The notes beneath the pieces are model-generated. The model worked only from the letters and a program-made list of their open reading frames with translations, had not been told where the DNA came from and did not search any database. This document shows, piece after piece, positions 8,437 through 16,046 of a DNA stretch of 64,000 bases; position 1 is the stretch's first letter, and every line of letters begins with the position of its first letter. The translations under genes and the position numbers were made by a program. This DNA comes from an uncultured Clostridium sp. (lineage in GTDB: Bacteria; Bacillota; Clostridia; TANB77; CAG-508), in contig CAJMJN010000001.1 in assembly GCA_905213875.1 (NCBI GenBank), positions 1 to 64,000 of the forward strand, written 5' to 3'.

Positions 8437-9678
8437 ATGTGGGGAGACGTAGCGATTGCATTTATACTAGCCTTCATAGTAGCATTTATGGCAACACCAT
8501 ATACTATAAAATTGGCAAAAAAGATAGGTGCAGTAGATGTTCCAAAAGACGAAAGAAGAATGCATAAAAGAGCAATGCCTAAATTTGGAGGACCAGCAGT
8601 AATACTAGGTTTTCTTGTATCAGTAATATATTTGTTAATAGTAATGAGCCTAGAAGATACAATAATTCTAAATGGACCTGAAAACTATGGAATGAAATTA
8701 ATAGGGCTATTTTTAGGAATAGTAATAATAAGTATCACTTGTATAATAGATGACATCAAAACAATAAAGCCAATAGTAAAATTGTCAGGTCAATTACTTG
8801 CTGCAATTGTAGCAGTAGCATTTGGAATAAGAATAGAAAGCATTAATGTATCAATAATACAAGCACCTGAATTAGGAGAAATTTTATCAACAATTGTTAC
8901 TATAGTGTGGATAGTAGGTGTAACAAATTCAATAAATTTAATTGATGGCTTAGATGGATTATCATCAGGAATATCAGTTATATCAGCTATATCATTATTA
9001 ATAATATTTTTATTAAATGGTTCAGCAATGGTACCAATTATATTAATTACAGCACTAGCAGGAGCATTAGTAGGATTTTTACCATTTAACTTTGCACCAG
9101 CAAAAACATTTATTGGTGATACAGGTTCAAATTTTTTAGGATATACAATTTCAATAATTGCAATATTAGGTATGGCAAAAACATATACTTTAGCAGTTAT
9201 AATATTACCACTTATAGTATTAGGATTACCAATATTTGATACATTATGGGCAATAATAAGAAGACTAATAAAAGGCAAATCAATAAAAGCAATATTTAAA
9301 GCAGACAAAGGACATTTACATCATAGAATAGTTGCAAGAGGATTTAGCCAAAAACAAGCTGTACTTATATTATATGGAATAAGTGCAACATTTGGAATAT
9401 TTGCAATAATATTCTTTGATAGCGGAATATGGAAAGCATTATCATTCTTAATGATGGTAATAGTAGCTATAGGATTAGGTTATAGAAACTTCCAAGAAGA
9501 ACATTCAGATGAAAATCAAAGGTATGAATGTATAGAATGTAAGTATATTTATAATCCTAAATATGGAAACGAAAAGGCAGGTATAAAACCAGGAACAGCA
9601 TTTGAAGATTTGCCAGATGATTGGGTATGTCCAGTTTGTGGTGAGGGGAAGGATATGTTCCAAGAGTTACATCAATAA
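8437..9678 (+). CDS. WecA/TagO-type polyprenyl-phosphate sugar-1-phosphate transferase fused to a rubredoxin domain
   Basis: Residues 1-350 are a multi-span glycosyltransferase family 4 protein that moves a GlcNAc-1-phosphate-type sugar from UDP to undecaprenyl phosphate and starts cell-wall polymer synthesis. The family blocks are present: [58 protein letters not shown] and [15 protein letters not shown]. After the last span, residues 361-413 form a complete rubredoxin: Cys365 and Cys368 in CIEC, Cys398 and Cys401 in CPVC, with [18 protein letters not shown] between. The reading frame is continuous. GGGAGG precedes the ATG. Rubredoxins are usually free electron carriers, so the fusion is unusual. 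Confidence 0.93.
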   Translation: MWGDVAIAFILAFIVAFMATPYTIKLAKKIGAVDVPKDERRMHKRAMPKFGGPAVILGFLVSVIYLLIVMSLEDTIILNGPENYGMKLIGLFLGIVIISITCIIDDIKTIKPIVKLSGQLLAAIVAVAFGIRIESINVSIIQAPELGEILSTIVTIVWIVGVTNSINLIDGLDGLSSGISVISAISLLIIFLLNGSAMVPIILITALAGALVGFLPFNFAPAKTFIGDTGSNFLGYTISIIAILGMAKTYTLAVIILPLIVLGLPIFDTLWAIIRRLIKGKSIKAIFKADKGHLHHRIVARGFSQKQAVLILYGISATFGIFAIIFFDSGIWKALSFLMMVIVAIGLGYRNFQEEHSDENQRYECIECKYIYNPKYGNEKAGIKPGTAFEDLPDDWVCPVCGEGKDMFQELHQ

Positions 9679-9713
9679 TGGTTGAAAGATAATTACAATT
9701 TTAGAATAATGAA

Positions 9714-9751
9714 AAAAATCAATCGAAATTTATTTTTTGATTGATTTTTTT
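9714..9751 (+). terminator. Intrinsic terminator after the glycosyltransferase-rubredoxin gene
   Basis: AAAAAATCAATC pairs with GATTGATTTTTTT, giving a T-run on both strands. Confidence 0.85.
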
Positions 9752-9806
9752 AATAATAAATTTAGCATAGTAAATTCCTCAGTTGTATTAAAAAATATGA
9801 AAATAC

Positions 9807-9835
9807 TTGCACTATTAAAATGAATATGATATTAT
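9807..9835 (+). promoter_or_regulatory. Promoter of hslO
   Basis: TTGCAC and TATTAT are separated by 17 bp, ending 35 bases before the hslO ATG. Confidence 0.6.
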
Positions 9836-9870
9836 GTAAAATGACTATAAAAGAGAAAGGATCAAACAAG

Positions 9871-10752
9871 ATGACAGATAAAATAATAAGATTTTTAGCA
9901 TACAAAGGAAAAATATCTATAATATGTGCCAATACCACTGAATTAGTAGAAGAGGCAAGAAAAATACATGATTTAAGTCCAGTAGCAACAGCAGCATTTG
10001 GTAGATTACTTACAATAAGTGCAATAATGGGACAAGAAATGAAAAACAAAGAAGATAAACTAACCATACAACTAAAAGGAAATGGACCAATAGGAAGTAT
10101 GTTAATAACAGCGAACAATGTGCCAGAATTAAAAGGATATGTACAAAATCCACATGTTGATTTACCATTAAATGAATTTGGAAAATTAGATGTAGGTGGA
10201 GCTGTTGGTCAAGATGGATATATAAATGTTATAAAAGATATTGGTTTAAAAGATCCATATATAGGAGTTGCACCATTAACGTCAGGAGAAATAGCAGATG
10301 ACTTTACAAATTATTTTGTTAATTCAGAACAAAGACAATCTGCAGTAGCATTAGGAGTTTTAGTAGACAAAAATGGAGTAAGACAAGCAGGAGGATATTT
10401 AATTACACCAATGCCAGATGCAACAGACGAAGAAATAAGTCAAATAGAAAAATCAATATTTGAAGCTGGAGCAATATCTAAAATGTTAGATCAAAACTTA
10501 ACATTATTAGAAATAGCTAAAAAAGTAACAGGTGATAAAAATGTAAAAATATTAGAAGAAAATATAACACCTGTATATAAATGTGATTGTTCAAAAGAAA
10601 AAATGAGCAAAGCATTAATAAGTATTGGAAAAAAAGACTTAGAAGATATAATAAAAGAAGATGAAAAAGCAGAATTAGTATGTCATTTTTGTAATAAGAA
10701 ATATCAATTTACTAAAGAAGAACTAGAAAAATTATTAGAAGAAATAAAATAA
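9871..10752 (+). CDS. hslO: Redox-regulated molecular chaperone Hsp33
   Basis: Hsp33 is a cytoplasmic holdase switched on by oxidative unfolding. The 293-residue protein has the N-terminal core (FLAYKGKISIICANTTELVEEA, SPVATAAFGRLLT, GQDGYINV) and the C-terminal zinc switch with Cys238, Cys240 (CDC), Cys271 and Cys274 (CHFC). The ATG at 9871 has AAAGGA 9 bases upstream. An in-frame ATG at 9820 lies before that site and adds a non-conserved stretch, so it is rejected. It is a single-gene unit with its own promoter. Confidence 0.96.
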   Translation: MTDKIIRFLAYKGKISIICANTTELVEEARKIHDLSPVATAAFGRLLTISAIMGQEMKNKEDKLTIQLKGNGPIGSMLITANNVPELKGYVQNPHVDLPLNEFGKLDVGGAVGQDGYINVIKDIGLKDPYIGVAPLTSGEIADDFTNYFVNSEQRQSAVALGVLVDKNGVRQAGGYLITPMPDATDEEISQIEKSIFEAGAISKMLDQNLTLLEIAKKVTGDKNVKILEENITPVYKCDCSKEKMSKALISIGKKDLEDIIKEDEKAELVCHFCNKKYQFTKEELEKLLEEIK

Positions 10753-10771
10753 TTGATTTTTAAATGTTCGC

Positions 10772-10800
10772 TTGTTTTTTGCAAAGAAATGTTGTATAGT
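10772..10800 (+). promoter_or_regulatory. Promoter of the structured RNA upstream of ppaC
   Basis: TTGTTT and TATAGT are separated by 17 bp, placing transcription start near 10807, just before the RNA's closing stem. Confidence 0.65.
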
Positions 10801-10806
10801 ATTTAA

Positions 10807-10960
10807 CATAGAAAAAGAGATATAAGCAGATGTGGTTTGCCTCAGTTATAATAAGCATACAAAAATAAAATAGCCAAAAAAAAAACACATCTGACAATTT
10901 GACGGTTTGATGTGTTTTTTATGCAACCGGCAAACCACGTTTGTGGTTGCTCTTTTTCTT
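10807..10960 (+). ncRNA. Structured RNA of about 150 nt, 6S-like layout or leader switch
   Basis: The two ends pair (GAAAAAGAG at 10811 with CTCTTTTTC at 10950). Inside is a 10-bp stem (GTGGTTTGCC at 10832 with GGCAAACCAC at 10929), then a large asymmetric bulge whose 5' strand contains TTATAATAAGC. A 12-bp apical hairpin follows (AAAAAACACATC/GATGTGTTTTTT). This closing stem, bulge and terminal stem order resembles 6S RNA. The 3' end can instead form AACCAC-GTTT-GTGGTT followed by CTCTTTTTCTT, a terminator that competes with the 10-bp stem. I cannot assign a family; either a free RNA or a ppaC leader fits. Confidence 0.5.
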
Positions 10961-11021
10961 ATAACTAAATATATTATAGCATATAATATAAAAAAGTCAA
11001 TAAAAGAAAGAGGTAATAAAA

Positions 11022-11945
11022 ATGGAAAAAGAAGTTTTAATATTTGGACATAAAAATCCAGACACAGATACAATATGTTCAGCAATGGTTGAAGAAATAT
11101 TAAATAGAAAAAATGGATGGGAAACAAAAGCAGTAAGATTAGGAAACTTAAATAAAGAAACACAATATGTATTAAATTATTTAGGATTAGAAGCACCAGA
11201 ATTAATAGAAAAAGTAGAAGAAGGACAAGAAGTATTATTAGTAGATCATAATGAATTTGGACAATCAGTAGAAGGAATTGAAAAAGCAAAAATATTAGGT
11301 GTAACAGATCACCATAGAATTTCAAATTTTGAAACATCAGAACCACTTTACTATACAGCAAAACCATATGGTTGTACATCAACAATATTATTTGAAGAAT
11401 TTAAACAATTTGGTCATGAAATAGAAAAAACAGAAGCTATTTTAATGGCAAGTGCAATTATGTCAGATACATTACTATTAAAATCACCAACTACAACAAA
11501 ACATGATGTAAAAGCTTTAGAAGAATTAGAAAAAATAGCAGGAATAGATATAAAAGCATATGGATTAGAAATGTTAAAAGCAGGAACAGATTTAGATGAT
11601 TTTACAGCAGAGCAATTAGTTAATTTAGATGCTAAAAGCTTAGATAAAGATGGTACAAAATTTGTTATAGCACAAGTAAATACAGCAAGTATAGAAGATG
11701 TATTAAAAAGAAAAGAAGAATTAGAAAATGCAATGAAAAATGAAATAGATAAAAAAGGACTTTCTTTATTTGTATTTGCAATTACAGATATTTTAAATAG
11801 TAATTCTGAAATAATAGCTTTAGGAGAAAAAGCAACAGTTACAGAAAAAGCATTTAACAAAACTTTAGAAAATAATACAATGTTCTTAGAAGGAGTTGTT
11901 TCAAGAAAGAAACAATTATTACCAAATATAGATAAAAATATTTAA
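11022..11945 (+). CDS. ppaC: Manganese-dependent inorganic pyrophosphatase (family II)
   Basis: This DHH-family enzyme hydrolyses pyrophosphate to two phosphates and pulls biosynthetic reactions forward. The metal-binding motifs are complete: GHKNPDTDTICSA near the N-terminus, VDHNE, and TDHHRI. The C-terminal substrate lid has SRKKQLLP. At 307 residues it is the short type without CBS or DRTGG regulatory inserts. The ATG follows AAAGAAAGAGG. It lies directly downstream of the structured RNA. Confidence 0.96.
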   Translation: MEKEVLIFGHKNPDTDTICSAMVEEILNRKNGWETKAVRLGNLNKETQYVLNYLGLEAPELIEKVEEGQEVLLVDHNEFGQSVEGIEKAKILGVTDHHRISNFETSEPLYYTAKPYGCTSTILFEEFKQFGHEIEKTEAILMASAIMSDTLLLKSPTTTKHDVKALEELEKIAGIDIKAYGLEMLKAGTDLDDFTAEQLVNLDAKSLDKDGTKFVIAQVNTASIEDVLKRKEELENAMKNEIDKKGLSLFVFAITDILNSNSEIIALGEKATVTEKAFNKTLENNTMFLEGVVSRKKQLLPNIDKNI

Positions 11946-11949
11946 TATA

Positions 11950-11987
11950 TTGGGGATGGAGAAAATGATTTTTTGCTCCGTCCCCAA
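11950..11987. repeat. GC-rich palindromic element TTGGGGATGGAG...CTCCGTCCCCAA
   Basis: A 12-bp imperfect inverted repeat flanks AAAATGATTTTTTG, and the flank AAAATCATTT is the inverse of the loop. There is no T-run at its end. The GGGGA-GG / CC-TCCCC arms resemble dispersed palindromic repeats seen in clostridial genomes, sometimes mobilised by Y1 (IS200/REP-type) transposases. It may also terminate ppaC. Confidence 0.6.
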
Positions 11988-12069
11988 AATCATTTAAAAG
12001 TATTGAATATTTTAGTAATTATATTTATAATATTAAAGTAGTAGAAAAAGAAGTATGAGGAGTGAGTTA

Positions 12070-13320
12070 ATGTCAGAAACAGAAGAAATAGGTAAAACAA
12101 CTAAAAAAGAGCCTTTTATGCAAAGTGTAGTAACTTTAATATTTTCACAAGTTTTGATTAAGTTGTTAGGATTAGTATATAATTTATATTTAACAAATAG
12201 AGAAGGCTTTGGAGATAAGGGGAATGGAATTGTATCTGCTAGTTACCAGATATATGCTTTATTACTTACAATTTCATCAATTGGTGTTCCAAATGCAATA
12301 GCAAAATTAGTATCAGAAAGAGTTGCAGTTGGAGATCACAAAGGTGCACATAGAATTTTTAAAATAGCTTTTGCGACTTTTACAGTAATAGGTTTAGTTG
12401 GAGCTTTAATGTTATTTTTTGGAGCTCATATGATAGCTGTAGATTGGTTACAAATACCAGAAGCGGAAATGACAATGGTAGCATTATCACCAGCAATATT
12501 TTTTGTTGCCATAGCATCAGTTATGAGGGGATATTTTAATGGTAGACAACAAATAAAAGCAACAGCAAGATCACAATCACTAGAACAAATATTTAAAACT
12601 GTTTTAACAATAATATTAGTAGAAATAGTAGCAATTGTTTCAAATGTTTCAACAGAATTGATGGCAGCAGGTGCAACATTAGCTACAACACTTGCAACAC
12701 TTACAGGTTTTGGTTATTTATATTTTTATTATAAAGTAAGAAGAAAAGAAATAGCAGAAGAAATAAAATCAACAGTTAATTATAAATATGAACGTAGAAG
12801 AAGTATTATAAAAAAAATATTATTGGTTTCATTTCCAATAGCCTTAACTGCAATATTATCATCTGTAAATAAAAACATAGATTCTTTTACAGTTGTTAGA
12901 AGCTTAAAAGAATTTTTACCAGCAGAAGAAGCGGTTAGTCAATATGGAATATTAGGAGGTAAAGTAGATACTTTAACAAGTTTACCTTTATCAATAAATG
13001 TAGCATTTTCAACTGCATTAGTACCAGCAATAGCTGCTGCAAAAGCAAAAAATGATGAAAAAGCAATAAAACAAAAAACTTCATTTTCATTATTAATTTC
13101 GATGCTAATAGGTCTACCTTGTACAGTTGGAATGTGTATATTTGCCAAACAAATTTTAGGTTTATTATATCCAAATGCAAGTAATGGGGCAGTTATTTTA
13201 CAAATTAGCTCATTAACGATTTTATTTACAATATTAGACCAAACAATAAATGGAGCATTACAAGGATATGGATTATTAAAAATACCAGCAATATCACTAG
13301 GAATACGGAGTAATTGTTAA
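12070..13320 (+). pseudogene. SpoVB/MurJ-type polysaccharide flippase, 5' part, interrupted by a frameshift
   Basis: This is a multi-span MOP-superfamily flippase of the stage V sporulation protein B/polysaccharide transporter group, which moves lipid-linked cell-wall or spore-cortex precursors. Hallmarks are VVTLIFSQVLIKLLGLVYNLYL at the start and SVMRGYFNGRQQIKATARSQ mid-protein. AGGAG is 7 bases before the ATG at 12070. The frame runs to about 13305, then reads IRSNC and stops. Removing the C at 13306 turns ATA-C-GGA-GTA into ATA-GGA-GTA and restores the family sequence into the next entry. Either the gene is broken or the assembly has a single-base error. Confidence 0.85.
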
Positions 13321-13705
13321 ATTAATATTAAATTTAATTTTAGTACCAATACCATCAATAGGAGTAAATGGTGCAGCAATAGCATCTGTTGCTTGTCATG
13401 CAATAGCATTTACAATATCAATAATATGTTTGAAAAAAGCATTTAATATGAAATTTTCTATTTCAAAATACATAATAAAACCAACATTAGCAACTGGAAT
13501 AATGGCAATTTGCTCATATTCAATTTATTTAATGCTTTCAGGAATAATTGCAGGAAAATTGGCAACAATACTAGCAATAGGAGTTGCTGTAATAGTTTAC
13601 GTATTAGCAATTGTAGCATTAAAGGTGTTTAATAAAGAAGAAATACAATCACTACCAGCTGGAAATAAGATATGTACAGTGTTAGAAAAGCTAAAAATAT
13701 ATTAA
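13307..13705 (+). pseudogene. SpoVB/MurJ-type flippase, 3' part
   Basis: Read in the +1-shifted frame from 13307, the sequence continues GVIVKLILNLILVPIPSIGV and NGAAIASVACHAIAF, the typical penultimate spans of the flippase. It ends with two more hydrophobic segments and LEKLKIY. There is no start codon with a ribosome site at its beginning; an ATG at 13430 lies in mid-domain. It is the continuation of the previous entry, giving a combined protein of about 545 residues. Confidence 0.8.
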
Positions 13706-13846
13706 AATAGCAAAAAAGTTAAAAAAACTTGCAAAAAAAGAAGGATTTTAGGTATTTTTGGCGAATAATTTTAATTAGTAGTACGTTTATTGCTTCGTTC
13801 AGGCAGTAAAGTACATATACATTATACTTTATAGGAGGTAATTTAA

Positions 13847-14125
13847 ATGAACAAAGCTGAATTAATCGCAGCAATGGCTGCAAAAACAGGAGAAACAAAA
13901 AAAGCAGCTGAAAACTCAGTAAACGCTTTTGTAGAAGTTGTAACAGAAACACTAAAAAAAGGAGACAAAGTTCAATTAGTTGGATTTGGTTCTTTTGAAG
14001 TAAGAAAAAGAGCAGCTAGAAAAGGTAGAAATCCTCAAACTAAAGAAGAAATCAAAATACCTGCATCAAAAGCTCCAGTATTCAAAGCTGGTAAAGCATT
14101 AAAAGATTTAGTAAACAAAAAATAA
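13847..14125 (+). CDS. hup: HU family DNA-binding protein
   Basis: HU is the dimeric histone-like protein that bends and compacts DNA. The 92 residues match end to end: [15 protein letters not shown], the dimer core [25 protein letters not shown], and the DNA-binding arm [26 protein letters not shown] is 8 bases before the ATG. A strong terminator follows, so it is monocistronic. Confidence 0.97.
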   Translation: MNKAELIAAMAAKTGETKKAAENSVNAFVEVVTETLKKGDKVQLVGFGSFEVRKRAARKGRNPQTKEEIKIPASKAPVFKAGKALKDLVNKK

Positions 14126-14169
14126 GAAAATGAGAATTAAATATATATAAATATATGATATCATATTAA

Positions 14170-14210
14170 AGACAAGCATAACTGCTAGTAGTTGTGTTTG
14201 TCTTTTTTTT
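14170..14210 (+). terminator. Intrinsic terminator after hup
   Basis: AGACAAGCATAACT pairs with AGTTGTGTTTGTCT (G-U pairs), followed by T8. The rest of the 14126-14454 gap holds only the next promoter and an untranslated leader of about 170 bases. Confidence 0.9.
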
Positions 14211-14247
14211 ATACCAAAATAAAAAAGAATTATTTTACTATAATGTG

Positions 14248-14276
14248 TTGACTTAATTCAAAAGAATAGATAAAAT
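14248..14276 (+). promoter_or_regulatory. Promoter of the pilin-lectin gene
   Basis: TTGACT and TAAAAT are separated by 17 bp, leaving a 5' leader of about 170 bases before the ATG at 14455. Confidence 0.55.
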
Positions 14277-14454
14277 ATAAATGTTAAAATTATAACTATT
14301 TAGAGTAAATGGTATAGAACATTGAAAAATTTAATAAATGTACTTAAAAATAAAAAATGCTAGGATGTTTGAATACTATTTACTAGAATGGGAATAATTA
14401 AAACAAAAGTAAAAATGAAAAAACATAAGAAAAAAGGAAGGAGAATGTTTTGTT

Positions 14455-15786
14455 ATGAAAAAAGTAATAATAAACAAAAAAGAAGCACAAAAAGGAATAA
14501 CATTAATAGCATTAGTAATAACAATAATAGTATTATTAATACTAGCAGGAGTAAGTATAGCAATGTTAACAGGGCAAAAAGGAATATTAACACAAGCGAA
14601 TAATGCCAAAAATGAAACAGAACTAGCAAGCGCAAAAGAAAAAGTAGAATTGGCAGTAATAGGAGCAATATCACAAACAAGAGATGGAACATTAAAAGTA
14701 GGAAATTTAAGAACAGAATTAGCAAATTATGGAGGAACAGTAGAAGGAGATACATTTCCAGTAACAGCAACAGTAGACGGAAAAAGTTTTACAGTAGATG
14801 CAAATGGAAATGTAACATCAGCAGGAAGTTCAGCAGTTCCAAATCCACCAGCACCAACAGAAAATGGAACATTAGGAAAAGTAACAGGAAGTGAAAAAAC
14901 AAATACAACAGTAAAAGATAGTTTAGGAAATCAAGTAGTAGTACCAGCAGGATTTAAGGTGATAAATCCAACAGAAAATGTAACAAATGGAATAGTAGTA
15001 GAAGATGTAAGTCATAGTGCTACAGCAGGAAGTCAATTTGTATGGATCCCAGTAGGAGAAGTAGTAAAAGATAGTGCTGGAAATAAAGAAACAATAACAT
15101 TAGGAAGATATAGTTTTGACAGTAGTGGAAATGCTACAGCATATTCAGGAACTTATACAGAAGATACAGCTTCAAATCATAATAGTAGTTATGGAAATAC
15201 AATAGCAAAAGATATAGAAGACTTTAAGAATAAGGTTACTAATACAACACATGGATATTATATAGGAAGATATGAGTCAAGAACAAGTACAGAAAGAAAA
15301 AGTAAAACAGATAAACTAACTCAAATAACAGTAAAACCAGATAAATATGTATATAATTATACAACTCAATCACAAGCAGCAGAATTAAGTAGAGGAATGT
15401 ATAGTAGTGATAGTAATTTTGAAAGTGATTTAATGAATAGTTATGCATGGGATACAGCAGTATACTTTTTACAAAAATTTGATAATAGAGCAAATAAAGC
15501 TAGTCTAAAACCATATTCTCAGCAAACTAGTTTAAATGATAGTTTAGCAAGTCAAGGAACAAATAATTTAAGTGAGGGAAGTAAACAAGATGTAATATGT
15601 AATGTATATGATATGGCTAGTAACTGTTGGGAATGGACAACAGAGACCTATAGCGATTCCTACTTTCCTTGTACTTTCAGGGGAGGCCTTTACGGTAGCA
15701 GCCGCAACTACACGAGCATTCGCAGCAGCAGCGGTACGAGCGATAGCAGTGGCAACATTTCTTTTAGGTCACTTTTATACATGTAG
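14455..15786 (+). CDS. Pilin-like secreted protein with C-terminal FGE/C-type-lectin domain, candidate DGR target
   Basis: Residues 1-45 carry a class III (type IV pilin-like) signal: basic start, KG-ITLIAL, then a long hydrophobic helix (VITIIVLLILAGVSIAML). The usual Glu at mature position 5 is Ala. From about residue 170 the protein resembles the formylglycine-generating-enzyme/sulfatase-modifying fold, ending NVYDMASNCWEWTTE...FRGGLYGSS...ISFRSLL, the CLec core used by many DGR variable proteins. The last 50 codons break sharply from local composition: 38 of 63 bases at 15694-15756 are G or C, and AGC, CGC, TAC, GGC and AAC codons dominate. No reverse transcriptase or template repeat is in the window. 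The DGR role is inferred. Confidence 0.75.
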   Translation: MKKVIINKKEAQKGITLIALVITIIVLLILAGVSIAMLTGQKGILTQANNAKNETELASAKEKVELAVIGAISQTRDGTLKVGNLRTELANYGGTVEGDTFPVTATVDGKSFTVDANGNVTSAGSSAVPNPPAPTENGTLGKVTGSEKTNTTVKDSLGNQVVVPAGFKVINPTENVTNGIVVEDVSHSATAGSQFVWIPVGEVVKDSAGNKETITLGRYSFDSSGNATAYSGTYTEDTASNHNSSYGNTIAKDIEDFKNKVTNTTHGYYIGRYESRTSTERKSKTDKLTQITVKPDKYVYNYTTQSQAAELSRGMYSSDSNFESDLMNSYAWDTAVYFLQKFDNRANKASLKPYSQQTSLNDSLASQGTNNLSEGSKQDVICNVYDMASNCWEWTTETYSDSYFPCTFRGGLYGSSRNYTSIRSSSGTSDSSGNISFRSLLYM

Positions 15787-15858
15787 AACTGAATGCTAAA
15801 GCCGAGGACAAAGACATTGTAGAGAGGTTATTTTAAAAGTAGGTAATTGAATAAGAGA

Positions 15859-15946
15859 CTTAACGACTTTAGACGTTAAGTAAGGAATTTCCAAGGAGCC
15901 TTCAAAAAGGTTCGAAGAACGTTTTTGGTAGGTTCAATGGAAATTC
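15859..15946. repeat. Inverted repeats in the 3' flank of the pilin-lectin gene
   Basis: A perfect 7-bp hairpin, CTTAACG/CGTTAAG (15859-15880), is followed by GAATTTCC (15885) and GGAAATTC (15939), which can close a 62-base stem-loop. Base composition here is higher in GC than in the flanks. Confidence 0.5.
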
Positions 15947-15955
15947 AAAAAACTG

Positions 15956-16020
15956 GAGTGTTAAATTTAACCATGTAATCGTTTGAGATTTCACAGTTGA
16001 ATTTAACACTCTAAATTTTT
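15956..16020 (+). terminator. Long stem-loop with T-run after the pilin-lectin gene
   Basis: GAGTGTTAAATTTAAC (15956-15971) pairs with GTTGAATTTAACACTC (15996-16011), followed by TAAATTTTT. It also lies just beyond the 3' end of the convergent VanW gene. Confidence 0.7.
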
Positions 16021-16046
16021 CTATTCAAATAATTGTAATAAAATTA

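Noticed and set aside
8790..9308. Minus-strand frame of 172 codons opposite the WecA-type gene
   Set aside because: It is a shadow of the membrane-span codons, with no promoter or ribosome site.
10807..11021. Fluoride riboswitch before the pyrophosphatase gene
   Set aside because: Fluoride switches often precede ppaC, but the conserved GATGG and CTCTGATG-like segments are not present.
15602..15799. Alanine-rich reading frame overlapping the 3' end of the pilin-lectin gene
   Set aside because: It is a frame-shifted shadow of the GC-shifted variable region and has no ribosome site.
14455..16046. DGR reverse transcriptase or template repeat next to the variable region
   Set aside because: The downstream genes are VanW, murF and ddl, and no near-copy of the variable region was found in the window, so a local complete DGR is not supported.
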